Shown one piece after another: positions 52,763 through 63,815 of a stretch of DNA of 64,000 nt (its first letter is position 1; the number at the start of each line of letters is the position of its first letter). The notes beneath the pieces were generated by a model. That model did not search any database. It saw nothing but the letters and a program-made list of their open reading frames with translations, and was not told the origin of the DNA. Made by a program: the position numbers and the translations under genes. The DNA comes from Tridacna crocea (Eukaryota > Mollusca > Bivalvia > Cardiida > Cardiidae): assembly GCA_943736015.1 (NCBI GenBank), contig OX031063.1, positions 21,249,501 through 21,313,500 on the forward strand. The letters run 5' to 3'.

Positions 52763-52962
52763 AAACTCATTATCAAATGCCAAATTTTTAGACTTCATGA
52801 TTGTGACAGCATTAAAGATTTTGCAAATGACAATTAATCAGGCTCAAGTGTCATTTGGGCTCTGAAATGGTAAAAAACATTTTTTCCCACTTTTCTTACC
52901 AAGTGTAAAATGCTCTTTATCTCAGGGTCATTAAAACTAGAGATTTTTTTGTATGGGGCTGA
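52763..52962 (-). mobile_element. M1 relic
   Basis: CATTATCAAATGCCAAATTTT and CTCAGGGTCATTAAAAC at the expected spacing; palindrome lost. Confidence 0.55.
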
Positions 52963-53213
52963 AAAAAGTGATACATTTTGGTAGAGAATTCAGGTCCTTA
53001 CATTTGAATTGTTAACCAGTGTATGTCATTGACTGGTGATAATGTCATTCCGCTCTCAATATTTCGCATTTGTAATGACTATAATTGGTTCAAATTGGGG
53101 CAATTTCAATCGGTAAGTGAGACAAGTAAATTATGCTTGTTAATACATTTGTCTACCTTTGAATTCCTTGTATTGATAGAATTTTACTGAGGTTTCGAGT
53201 ACCTGAAATGTTT

Positions 53214-53413
53214 TTAATCCTTTACAACACAATCCCAACTTTTAACGAACCTAAGAAATGAAGCTTTTGAAAACAATGTCAGAAAAGGAGAAAAGCATGG
53301 AAACTTTTCAACCGTATAAAGAAAAAATTTTACTTTCAGTAATACTTAATTTGATGTCTCGATATGCTTTGAATTTGGACAAGTCTTTATAGTTTTGTTG
53401 TTTAGTAGAGTTA
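53214..53413 (+). mobile_element. M1 MITE, one arm lost
   Basis: TTAATCCTTTACAACACAATCC; AATGTCAGAAAAGGAGAAAA, then the second arm is missing; right end TTTAGTAGAGTTAC. Confidence 0.78.
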
Positions 53414-53456
53414 CTTCCTGATTGATTTTTTCTCTATAATCTTTAACGTAACTAAC

Positions 53457-53538
53457 TTAACCGCACGATTTCAAGTTTTTAGGAAAATGAGGAAGAAGGC
53501 TTTTGAGAGGGTAATGGGAAATGTACTAAATTCTGGTT
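53457..53538 (+). mobile_element. M1 left-half, abutting next copy
   Basis: TTAACCGCACGATTTCAAG, GAGGAAGAAGGCTTTTG, then stops at the TTAA of the following copy. Confidence 0.65.
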
Positions 53539-53744
53539 AACCCTTTCCCAAGTGACAAAATTGTAGACCAGTCCCTATTGAAAGCATTCGCAGACGACAA
53601 CCTAAGTATGGCTCAAAAATTTAAATTTGTCTTCGGAAGTGTAGAAAACCTTGTGGGGAAAAGGAGAAAATGCAGGTCACCAGCATTTTCTCCTTTTCTA
53701 CAATGTTTTAAAAATGTTTCTCTCTCTTGGTCGTTAAAAGTAGC
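53537..53744 (-). mobile_element. M1 MITE, subtype C left tip
   Basis: TTAACCCTTTCCCAAGTG; palindrome with few changes (centre GCAGGTCACCAGC); the right end is truncated after CGTTAAAAGTAGC. Confidence 0.82.
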
Positions 53745-55434
53745 ATGGACCAACACGGGAGGTAACACTAATTGTGTTATCGTTCTTGCGCCAAAAACAT
53801 GGTGCAAAATTATTGCCCTTTTAGGGGGGTTGAATTACGCCAATTTTCGGTATTTTTTGCTGATTTTTTCAAGAAGAAAGACTTGTGGGACTATAGCCAG
53901 GACATTTATGAACACGTGCACTTGACTCTCAGACCTGAACGATCTTTGTTTGACTTGGAAAAAAAACATTGAAAAATGAAAATTCTTTTTTTGTAAGGAA
54001 AGAGAAGGTGCACGCAATAATTTTGAAAATCATAGTAACTAAAATATGAGTTCTTAGCGCAATGAAATAACCATGCAAAAAATCTCAGTATTTTGAAGTT
54101 AGCCCCCCAATCTTGAAATGCTTCCTACGTCGCTGTTACTTTTTGCTTGACAATGAAAACTTTTAACAAATTAGTTTAGTGCTTGTGAAGCCAATATGGC
54201 CTTCCAGTAAATCTTTTTATCAGAAGTGCAACAATTGGTGCAACAAAATGGTGGTAATAATAATATTTTACAAAGAATGTACAAACAGCTGTTACATTAC
54301 CAAGCTGTTCATGTAAAAGGGCTGTAAATGTCTCTTGTACCTTTATTGTTGAATGTCAAACATCTACCTGGTGGTGTAAGGTTGACTGATTTAAGACCTA
54401 GGTCAGCAGTTTTTCATGTCAACATTTATATTATCAGCTGGTACTGATGCTATATTTTTCAGTTACAATTTGACCTGTGCTTGTTCTAGAGCTGTTTCCA
54501 TGAGCCATTCTTACTTTCATTCTTAGTCCTATTTCAAATTTAGAACATTCTTGAGCAATTAAGACTGAAAATGTTCTTAAGAATGACCAGTGAATATGTA
54601 CCCTGGTCTTTATTTGTAATACCAAGTCAGATAGATGGGCACAGATACTGTACTTCTGGTCATATGTGAGCAGCTGTCCTCGGTTAAAGAAGCTTGATTT
54701 ATCTATTAGGTTTGTCAGTTTATCAGTAAGGCAGCCATTTGCTGAGAACAAAAAAAACAAAGCTGAAATAGAAACCGCATCTAGTGGGTTTCAATCCCAT
54801 GGTGGACAAGATTGTTTGAAAGACCTATACCATTAAACCACTAAGCCAAAGAGATATCTCCCCAATGCATTTGTGAGGTACTGTATTTAAATCGAGAGGA
54901 AGCCATGCATGAAGAAGTGGTCTCCTGTAACAATATCTATGGTCAAAGATTTTCTAAGAATATTTATGGAATACTAACACAATCTTCTTGTCTGATTTAG
55001 CATCAATGTCAGTGGATCATTGGTCTTAAATTTGTATGTAGCATTATGAGCCAGCAAGTATTGGAACATTATTGTTCAAATTATGTCCAAAAGTCTTGTG
55101 TTTAATTCAGGGAGCAATTTTGGACCATCACGGTCTTCTTGTAGATATTTGAATCTGAAATCTTACACAGGAAAAAAAAAAGAGAGTTAAATTGAAGAAA
55201 CCAGATTACTTTTGGTCCATAATTTCTGTAATTGAGTAAAAATAGTGGACATTTTAAGGGACATACAGCAAGTGCTGGTACCAGAAGATAATTTGGAAGA
55301 TGCAAAAAGAAATCTTTAGTTGATTCTAAAATTGAACTTTTTGGCACCAGATGTTAGCTCATTGCCTCAGTATTTAATATTTGACCAGCATTGCATTTAA
55401 ATGAAAGATTGATCTTATTGTCAGCGATATTATA
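53745..55434. other. mostly unassigned; SINE-like head and foldback half
   Basis: 54,520-54,610 matches half of the 14,573 foldback (ATGTTCTTAAGAATGACCAG). 54,773-54,860 on the minus strand is a tRNA-like head (TGGCTTAGTGGTTTAATGG and GGATTGAAACCC). A cassette-3'-end-like GACCATCACGGTC with TTCTTGT lies at about 55,121. A short plus frame near 53,880-53,972 is not assignable. Confidence 0.45.
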
Positions 55435-55512
55435 AATTTGTTGTCTGCAAATACATGTACTAACAATTTGGACCTGTCAAATCCTTTTTGTTTGTTTGTA
55501 ATGAATTAGTTA
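55435..55512 (+). mobile_element. M1 right-end relic
   Basis: TTGTTGTCTGCAAATACATG, CAATTTGGACCTGTC, GTAATGAATTAG. Confidence 0.5.
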
Positions 55513-56907
55513 TCCAATGAAAACAAATTTCATTGAGTGTCTGATTTTGATTCCCCCATCCCCTGTCTGTTTCAGTCTATATAGCAAGTGTTGGTCTTTG
55601 TGGGTCACCGCTTCCTTACAAGTACATGTTAAAATGATGTCAACACTTAATTGAAGTTGTTAGCAAAAATAGCCCAATATTAATGAGACACATTTTCAAT
55701 GAACCCTACTATATTATGTTGATTTAGATGTAACTGAGCGCAGTTTTTTACCTTTCAAAATTTGTCCTAAGAAAGCCATATAAACCCAACAGACATTTTC
55801 AGTTGAGAAACAAGAATTGGTTACGGTTTCTTTTATCTATAAAGTTTCAGCAAAACAGACAGGGTAGACAAAGAACAGACTGCACATTTTCTACAGATTT
55901 TTTGTCTGAACAACACCTCAGCAGAAGTTTGCTATTGGGTCACTTCAGCTCCAGAAGTAGTTCACTGGGCCAAATCTTAAAAAATTATGTTTTTTTTTTC
56001 AGTTCAATACTCTTGAAAGTTTTTCAAAGTGTTTGTCTTGATGATATCTTGGACAAATCTTAAATTGGGTCACATCAAATCAAAATAAAGGCTGCCGTGT
56101 CAAGTTTAAGGAAAGCCATGTGTATACCCTAGAGGATACATTTTCAGTCTGATGCTCTTGAAACTTAGAATGTATGTTTTGATTAATATCTCAGACAAAT
56201 CATGTTTACCGTCCCACATTGTCTTGTTTATGTAGAGTTATATGAATGATGAAAAAATATGATTAAAATCAACCAGATCATAATTTAATGATGGAAATGA
56301 AGTAGATATATAAATAAATTATTCTACTGGCAAAATTATTAGAAATGTGTTACTTTGTACTGGCTATTAAATGTTTCATTCTTTCCGATTTTCCCAGGAC
56401 AATTTACCTCAGTGTTTTAGTAATTCCGTTTGGTGCTATGTAATTAAAGAAATGATGACTCAATTTTGGGCATCTGCGAAAGTTTTTAAAAAAAGTACGG
56501 ACATCAGCAGCTTCTTTGGAAAGAAATACAATGAGAAACATAGAGGAGTGGATTTCATGAAACAGTCTAAGTACAAATCAGTACAAAATAACGAAAAGAA
56601 AAATATTTTGTATGAAGTAAATAAAAACTGATATTTTTGAATTACGGACTTCTCTGTTTCCTGCAAGACAAGTAAAAAGCTAGGAATGACAAGTAAATTT
56701 TTTATTCCTCTTGTCCTGCAGGATGAGTGGATCTTGAAAAAATGTTCAAGCTCTGTAGAGATGCCTTTACTTTGGTTAGTGCCTAAAATAGGCCCAATGG
56801 CCTATTTCCAGGTAAACTTTGATGAACCTAACAATTTCTTTCACAACTGTTTGCTCTGAGAAGACCAGAAGAAAGTATAGATCATGAAAATCCCAAAATG
56901 CCATTTT
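55513..56907 (+). other. unassigned; possible terminal exon at 56,398-56,631
   Basis: TTCTTTCCGATTTTCCCAG precedes an open frame that starts DNLPQCFSNSVWCYVIK and ends 77 codons later in a lysine-rich tail before TGA. I do not recognise it and see no upstream exon. A hairpin at 56,660-56,725 (TCCTGCAAGACAAG / CTTGTCCTGCAGGA) recalls MITE E. Confidence 0.25.
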
Positions 56908-57610
56908 TAGCTCCACTGGCCGAAGGCCAGCGGGCTTATGTCATGGCCCGTTGTCCGTCCGTCCGTCCGTCCGTCCGTCCGTGCGTTAACTTTTTCTTTA
57001 AACATCTTCTTCTCTGAAACTACCCATCCAATTTTGATGAAACTTCACAGAAATGATCCTGCCATGGTCCTCTTCAGAATTTCTTGAAAGAATTTAATTC
57101 CTTCAAAAACTCTGGTTGCCATGGCAACAAAACTGAAAATTTTTGAAAATCTTTAAAAATCTTCTTGTCTGAAATTGTAAGGCCTAGGGCTACCAAATTT
57201 GGCATGTAGCTTTATCTAGTGGACCTCTACCAAGTTTCTTCAAATTATAGCCCTGGGGTCAAAATTGGCCCCGCCCCGGGGGTCACAAGTTTTACATGGG
57301 CTTACTTAGGGAGAACTTTAAAACTCCTCTTCTACCTAGGCATACGGCCTAGGGGTACCAAACTTTGGATGTTGTTTTATCTAGTGGACCTCTACCAAGA
57401 GTGTCTAAATTATAGCCCGGGGGTCAAAATTGGCCCCGCCCCAGGGGGTACCAAGTTTTACATGGGCTTATATAGGGAGAACTTTAAAATTCTTCTACCA
57501 CCTAGCCATAGGGCCTAGGGCTACCAAATTTGGCATGTAGCTTTATCTAGTGGACCTCTACCAAGGGTGTACAACTTATAGCCCAGGGGTCAAATTTGGC
57601 CCTGCCCGGT

Positions 57611-57629
57611 GGGGGGGGGGGGGGGGGGG
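57611..57629. repeat. G19 homopolymer
   Basis: 19 G in a row within an H5 unit where sister units read GGGGTCACAAG; expansion or assembly error. Confidence 0.85.
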
Positions 57630-58434
57630 TTAACATGGACTTATATAGGGAATACTTTCAAAATCTTCTCGCACCTAGCTATAAGGCCTAGGGCTATCAA
57701 ATTTTGCATGTAGCTTTATCTAGGGGGTCTCTACCAAGGGTGCCCAAATTATAGCCCTGGGGTCAAATATAGCCCTGTCACGGGGGTTACAAGTTTTACA
57801 TGGGCTTATATAGGGAAACTTTAATAATCTACCCGTACATAGCCATAAGGCCTAGGGCTACCAAATTTTGCATGTAGCTTTATCTAATGGGCCTCTACCA
57901 AGAGGGCCCAAATTTTAACTTGGGGGATCAAGTTTGACCCCACCCCAGGGGTCACAAGTTTTACATTGGCTTTATAAACCTGTCTCATGGGTCACATATT
58001 TTACAGGGCCTTTTATTGAGCAAACTTGTTTTACATGGTTTTTTATTGGGCAAGATTCAAAAATCTTTGTGTTTATAACCGCACATTATAGTTTCATTTT
58101 GTAGGTCTAGGGTCAAAATTGGCTCCATCCAGGCTCCATCCAGGGATCACAAGTTTAACATGGGCTTAAAAATATAATCACTTCAACATTTAAACATCAA
58201 TCAAGGGAAATAACTCTTTTTATGAAAGATAAAGTTTGGTACTATTTACCTCCCTTGATTATCAAACTACATTGGTGCTAGACATTAAGTTTTTTGATAG
58301 AAAATATTCTGTTTTCAAGTGTGATTCATTTTGATGCAAATAGTTATGCTCACATGAGGTGAATAATAAATTCAGAGTAAGGTTTCTATCATTCAGCTTA
58401 TTTTTCCAAGGATTTTACCTTTCATGCTAATGAA

Positions 58435-58528
58435 TTAACCTGCTTGCACTGCCTGACAGTGTTCATTGTTTTTGAAGGCCCTCTTTTTCATGGTCATGAA
58501 CACTTGAATTTGTGTGGTAAAGGGTTAA
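58435..58528 (-). mobile_element. M1 end pair inside H5
   Basis: TTAACCTGCTTGC, TCATGGTCATGAACACTTG, GTGTGGTAAAGGGTTAA: a 94-bp M1 derivative without palindrome, just before the H5 3' end. Confidence 0.55.
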
Positions 58529-58569
58529 AAAGCCAGTGGAGCGATACAGGGCCATCATGGCCCTCTTGT

Positions 58570-59009
58570 TTGAAAGACACAAGAATTGTTTTTAAACTTT
58601 CAGCACCAAATAGAAAATTAACTGGTGAGAGTACAATCTACTGAAATCGGGAAAGATTATTTCTTCACAGGCTTGATTAAAAAAGTAGACAATAAAGGTT
58701 TAAGATCACAAAACATTTTCTCTGTGGCCTGATCTTGATATATGCCAATTGTGGTCAAGTCCCTGTTTTCACCTGTGGTGCTAAAAGGGTCAAGTATGTT
58801 AATATCAGAGAAAGTTTGACATTTTGTTTTTGGGATGAAAGGGCAGATAGAGGTTGTTGTCTGCACCTAGAGAGATGTTACCTGAATGAAAACAGTTTAA
58901 AAACCTGGTTTATACCCACACAGGAATTTTTAATTTACCATAAGATGGTTGACATTTTGATTTTTACTCTCTTTAAAAGCCCTGTTATGTCTTACTTGTG
59001 AAGGTTTTT
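58570..59009. other. hairpin-repeat fragment and unassigned sequence
   Basis: 58,690-58,755 carries AGATCACAAAACATTTTC and GGCCTGATCTTGATATATGC, a diverged GATCAAAGATC repeat. Confidence 0.4.
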
Positions 59010-60627
59010 AGCTCACCTGAGCACAACGTGCTCAAGGGGAGCTTTTAGGATCACCCGGTGTCCGTCGTCCGTCGTGCATCGTCCGTCATCTGTCGTCCGT
59101 CGTGCGTCGTCAACAATTCTTTAAACATCAACTCCTCCTAAACCGCTGGGCGGATTTGGACCAAACTTGGCAGGAATGTTCCTTGGGAGGTCCTCTTTAA
59201 AAATTGTTCACAGAATTTGATTCCATTAAAAACTCTGGTTGCCATGGCATTGAAATGGAATTTTTTAGCAAATTCTTTAAAAATCTTCTCCTCTGAAACT
59301 GCTGGTCGGATTTTGAAATAATTTCACAGATATGTTCCTTGGGTGACCCTTTTCAAAAATTGTTCGTGAAATTTTGATTCGTCAAAAAATGTGGTTCTGG
59401 TGAAAGGGGGCTTCTTGCACTATACATAAATGAAGGAATTCTTTAAAAATCTTCTCCTCTGAAACCGCTGGTCGGATTTTGAAATAATTTCAGAGATATG
59501 TTCCTTGGGTGACCCTTTTCAAAAATTGTTCGTGAAATTTTGATTGGTCAAAAAAATGTGGCTCTGGTGAATGGGGGCTTCTTGCACTATACAAAAATGA
59601 AGGAATTCTTAAAAATTCTTCTGCTCTGAAACCGCTGGTCAGATTTTGAAATAATTTGACAGAGTTGTTCCTTGGGTGACCCTTTTAAAAAATTGTTCGC
59701 GAAATTTTGATTGGTCAAGAAACATGGCTCTGGTGAATGGGGGCTTCTTGCACTATACAGAAATGAAGAAATTCTTAAAAATTCTTCTTCTCTGAAACAG
59801 CTGGTTAGATTTTGAAATAATTTCACAGACTTGTTCCTTTGGTTACCCTTTTCAAAAATTGTTCGCGAAATTTTGATTGGTCAAGAAACATGGCTCTGGT
59901 GAATGGGGGCTACTTGCACTATATAGAAATGAAGAAATTCTTGAAAATACTTCTTCTCTGAAATGGCTGGACAGATTTTGAAATAATTTCACAGAGATGT
60001 TCCTTGGGCGACCCTTTTCAAAAATTGTTCGCAAAATTTTGATTGGCCAAGAAACATGGCTCTAGTGAATGGGGGCTACTTGTACTATATGGAAATGAAG
60101 AAATTCTTGAAAATTCTTCTTCTCTGAAACCTGTGGTCAGATTTATAAATACTCTGACAGAGATGTTCCTTGGGTGACCCTTTCCAAAAGCTGTACATAT
60201 AATTTTGATCCATCAAGAAACATGGCTCTTGTGAATGGGGGCTACTTGCACTATATGGACATGATGAAATTCTTTAAAATTCTATTTCTCTGAAACCCCT
60301 GGTCAGATTTTGAAATTATTTCAGAGAGATGTTCCTTGGGTGACCCTTTTCAAAACTTGTTCGTAAATTTTGATCCATCAAGAAACATGGCTCTCATGGA
60401 TGGGGGCTACTTGCTCTTATACAGAAATGAAGAATTGTTAAAAATTCTTCTTTTTGAAACTGATGGTCAGATTTCGAAATGACTTTTACAGGTGACCTTT
60501 TGAAAATTGCTTGGCAAAATTATAAATTTGGTTCCAATGGTTCAATACCTCAAAAAAAAAAAAAAAATAGACTATGGTCATCTCAAAAGTTCAGGTGAGC
60601 AATCCAGGGCCATCTTGGCCCTCTTGT
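59010..60627 (+). mobile_element. cassette H6 with 166-bp array
   Basis: AGCTCACCTGAGCACAACGT start, GTCCGTCGTCCGTCGTGC repeats, CAACTCCTCCTAAACCGCTG, an array, then TTCAGGTGAGCAATCCAGG, GGGCCATCTTGGCCC and CTCTTG. Same outer shell as H1 with an unrelated array. Confidence 0.82.
59270..60530 (+). repeat. 166-bp tandem array, about 8 units
   Basis: CTCTGAAAC landmarks at 59,291, 59,457, 59,624, 59,790, 59,956, 60,122, 60,288 and about 60,452. Units contain GTTCCTTGGGTGACCCTTTT and ATGGCTCTGGTGAATGGGGG. Related to the units of H7. Confidence 0.9.
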
Positions 60628-61402
60628 TAACTTTATTTTACCTTACATGTTAGCTTACTCTGTTCTTGCATTCTTTTTTATCTTGCATTCTTTTTTATCT
60701 TAACCCTGGTAGTACTGATACCAGATTTAAGTGCTTATACAGAAAGTGTAGATGAGGATCAGAATGTGTAATTATCATTAATCTACACTGATTCTTTGCA
60801 AAATACTCTGACAAAAATTGTTTTCAAAACCACAAAATCTGTATGATTAACATAGACTAAGAATGTCCATTATGCTGTAGTGAATTTCCTCATTGGTGCT
60901 TGTATTTACTTCAAGCAGTGAGAGAAGATTTGGTATCACATGAAACCAAAGGTTGAGATGCCAAAATGTTCTAATGTAGATAGAAGTAGATACAATCATC
61001 TGAGAATGTTCACTGCAGCATAATATTTCTTATATTATATACACCTACACTTTTTCAATGACAGAATATTGCAAATTATTGACTTTTTACTCAAAAAATA
61101 AAATAATGGTGTAAAAGCCAGTTACATGCTTTTATTACAACGTAAAATTTTGACCAATACAATTGCAAATGAATACATACCTATACCGCTTGTGAATTGG
61201 GTTGCCATGGCATCATCAAACCATAATTGGAACCATATTTCACTGTGTCTCTCTTTTACGTCCTGTGTGATATTTAATGCCCTTGCGACATATGCGTTTT
61301 CTTTGAAAAACTTTCAGAAGTGTAATAAATCATTATACACACATGAGCATGGTTTAAGCACAATGGTCCACAATAATTGACTCATTACCTGTGACTGCAA
61401 GA
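60628..61402. other. no feature recognised
   Basis: A direct repeat TTGCATTCTTTTTTATCTT occurs twice at 60,668-60,702. An 84-codon plus frame at 61,126-61,380 has no family resemblance. Confidence 0.35.
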
Positions 61403-61638
61403 AGCCTTGATCTCCTCAGCCCTATTGAGCAGTTATGGGATTGCATTGGGGACTGGCATGTTCAAGGAAGAGATCCACTTGTTTAAAATCAACTGGAATT
61501 TGCTCAGGAACACAGTCCATGATGCAGTGCAATGCACGGGATCCCAATTATGAAAATTAGCATTTGATTTCTAGCACGAGAAGGATGTTTGCAGCAGTTA
61601 CATGGCTGTGTATAGAGGAGAATATGCCAGATACTGAG
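61403..61638 (+). pseudogene. Tc1/mariner-like transposase C-terminal relic
   Basis: A frame reads SLDLLSPIEQLWDCIGDWHV followed by QGRDPLV and a stop, then NQLEFAQEH. Tc1-type transposases have an S-P-D-L-x-P-I-E-x-L-W-D block at the third catalytic acidic residue, followed by an R-x-R-D-P stretch and a terminal R-R-x-x-A-V region; FAAV near 61,590 may mark the last. Internal stops and frame changes show it is dead. No TIRs found. Confidence 0.6.
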
Positions 61639-61739
61639 GCCACCTGATGCTTTTTGCTCAGGCATGAACACACAATTTTTTTGGAATTCTGTGTATGATG
61701 GACCTTAAGTCTCTTTGACCTTAGCTTTGGATACGATAA

Positions 61740-61990
61740 TTTTCATACACCCGATGGGTCCTATTGTATTATGGCCCTGGTCCGTCTGTCAGTCCATCCG
61801 TCCATTAGCAATTTCTTGTGCTCCCAGCTCCTCCTACAGTTTTCATTGGAATAAGATCAAACTCAAGACAATGAATCTCTTTGATGTGTAGTTGTGCATT
61901 TCACTTAGAATTTGAATACCTGAATACTTTCTGGATTTTAAGCCATTTCACTGACAAGCCCTTTCAGGTGTATATGTGCAGTGGTATTTT
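61740..61990 (+). mobile_element. cassette H9, 5' part of H8 type
   Basis: TTCATACACCCGATGGGTCC, GTCCGTCTGTCAGTCCATCC and CTCCTACAGTTTTCATTGGA match H8; the 3' CTCTTG end is missing. Confidence 0.55.
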
Positions 61991-62010
61991 TTGCACAACA
62001 GTGTTATATG

Positions 62011-62140
62011 TTTTACCACAACATCCTGAGTTTAATGACCCTCCAAGGAGAAAAAAAAATTCCATGAATACAATATGGTAAAAGGAGCAAATGCTGGTAA
62101 CCAGCATTTTCACCCTTTTCCAGATTGTTTAAAGGGGGTA
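62011..62140 (+). mobile_element. M1 partial copy
   Basis: TTTTACCACAACATCCTGAG, palindrome with GGTAAAAGGAGCAAATGCTG; the right part is missing. Confidence 0.72.
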
Positions 62141-62287
62141 TGATTATACATGTACATTTATTTTGTTTTATGTAACACAAATATTATTTATTCAACCCTC
62201 TACCATACGACAAAATTTTAGACCTACCTGAATTGAAAGCATTTGCAAACAATAATTCCAAGGTGGCTCACATGATGCAAATTTTGT

Positions 62288-62517
62288 TTAACCCTTTCCC
62301 ACACTATCCTGACTTTGAACACCTCTGCGAAAGAAGCCTTTTGAAAACATCGTAGGAAAAAAGGAAAATGCTGGTAACCAGCATTTTCTCCTTTTCCCAC
62401 AATGTTTTTTTTTCCTTCCTAGAACAATTGTCAATTCTTTAGTCACATTTATTTTGTCATCTGCAAATGCTTTCAGTTTGGACCAATCTAAAATTTCATC
62501 GTTTGGTAAACAGTTAA
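62288..62517 (+). mobile_element. M1 MITE nested in M1
   Basis: TTAACCCTTTCCCACAC to GGTAAACAGTTAA, palindrome near-complete; opposite orientation to its host. Confidence 0.9.
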
Positions 62518-62637
62518 TAGGGTAGAAAACATTGTGGGAAAAGGAAAAAATGCTGATTATCAGCATTTTCTCCTTTTCCCACAATGTTTTCAAAAGGCTT
62601 CTTTTTCAGGGTCGTAAATGTCATTATTGTTTGTTAA

Positions 62638-63163
62638 AGGTGGGAATTTTCACACACCACCAAATTAAAAAATATATAATCAAAGAAATTTATATGAAAA
62701 AAACAATACAAATCATCAATAATTAAGAATCATAAAATTGACAAAAAAAATTTTTTTTTGATGGTTTTCCCTTAAAAGGCTACATAGTCTGTTAAGCTAA
62801 TTTTAGATTTCCCACCAAAATAAAAAGGATTTGTGAAATGTTAAGTAACTGGCATGTGACTAATGACGCTGAAATTCCATAACATAACAAACACATAGTT
62901 ATTTTCCATAATGTCTTCTTCGGACGCTATGTTTAAAGTTTCGTATGATATTTCCGGTGTGTTGATGAGCGAGATGCTCATGTAAAAATAGACCATGTTT
63001 CTCGGCGGTGTCGACCTGGGCTGTAGTAAATCTCAAATTTCTCTTTTTGTTGGATAGTTTTCGACTACTGGGGTTTTATGAATGAAAATTATAAGGCTTT
63101 TGGAGTAAAAGGAATTTTCTGTATTCTTGTAAAATTTTCGACCCAAAATCTGAAGGGCTACCT
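62638..63163 (-). mobile_element. R element copy 4, nested at an M1 end
   Basis: TTAA|AGGTGGGAATTTTCACAC ... TCTGAAGGGCTACCT|TTAA; inserted in the terminal TTGTTAAAGGGTTAA of the M1 host. Confidence 0.85.
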
Positions 63164-63175
63164 TTAAAGGGTTAA

Positions 63176-63498
63176 GGCTGTATCAATTTTTTGAGGTTTC
63201 TTGGGTTTTAGGGTTTAGCAATGTGTTTATTTTGCTAAAGGACACTTCAACACCACTGCTGCCTCATGTAGGATGTTGTCCAGAATCCTTTTACTGCACT
63301 GAGCCGCTGCAAACCAGTATGTCACTGTCATGGTAATTTTATTGCCATTTTTACCATGACTGACAGACAGGAAAGGATAAAAAAAAAATCTATGTTTATC
63401 GTACTCAATGGAATGTTTTGACTTCATCATGATGGATGGTCATGAAATATACATTTGATGAATAGATGTATGTAACTGCTATACTTAATTGACAATAA
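63176..63498. other. no feature recognised
   Basis: Unassigned sequence between the nested locus and the next M1. Confidence 0.35.
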
Positions 63499-63726
63499 TT
63501 AACCCATTACCACACAATCCCTACTTTTGACGCCCCTGTGAAAGACACCTTTTGAAAACACTGTGGGAAAAGGAGAAAATGCTGGTAACCAGCATTTTCT
63601 CCTTTTCCCACAGTGTTTTCTACCTTCCCAGAACAAATTTCTATTTTTCAGTCACCTTTATTTTGTCGTCTGCAAATGCTTTCAATTTGGACCAGTCCAA
63701 AATTTTCTCGTGTGGTAATGAGTTAA
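63499..63726 (+). mobile_element. M1 MITE, subtype A
   Basis: TTAACCCATTACCACAC to GGTAATGAGTTAA with a perfect palindrome (CACTGTGGG / CCCACAGTG changed in both arms together). Confidence 0.94.
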
Positions 63727-63815
63727 GAACATTAACAATTTCATGTAGAAGGTCTTGACATCCAAAGTGTGTAGCAGCCCCATTCTGACAGGAAGTGGCA
63801 CACCTGGCCTTTTCT

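Larger units (their letters stand above)
56908..58569 (+). mobile_element. cassette H5 with array of about 165 bp
   Basis: AGCTCCACTGGCCGAAGGCC start (hairpin CTGGCCGAAGGCCAG), (CCGT)n at 56,957-56,985, CTTCTTCTCTGAAACTACCC, five units marked by GGCCTAGGG at about 57,180, 57,347, 57,510, 57,683 and 57,847, then GCCAGTGGAGCGATACAGG, hairpin GGGCCATCATGGCCC and CTCTTG. The ends AGCTCCACTGGC and GCCAGTGGAGC are inverted. Confidence 0.8.
62191..63175 (-). mobile_element. M1 copy holding a nested M1 and a nested R
   Basis: TTCAACCCTCTACCATACG to AAATTTTGTT; resumes at 62,518 (TAGGGTAGAAAACATTG) with a good palindrome, and its last bases AGGGTTAA lie at 63,168-63,175 after R copy 4. Both inserts sit at TTAA sites of the host. 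Confidence 0.82.

Noticed and set aside
53772..53972. Frame ending in a DLWDYSQDIYEHVHLTLRPE-like stretch as a terminal exon
   Set aside because: Coding-like by eye, but no adequate acceptor and no partner exon; composition alone is not sufficient.
57219..57518. 99-codon frame with repeated YSPGVKIGPAPG
   Set aside because: The peptide repeat reflects the tandem units of H5, and the following units do not keep the frame.
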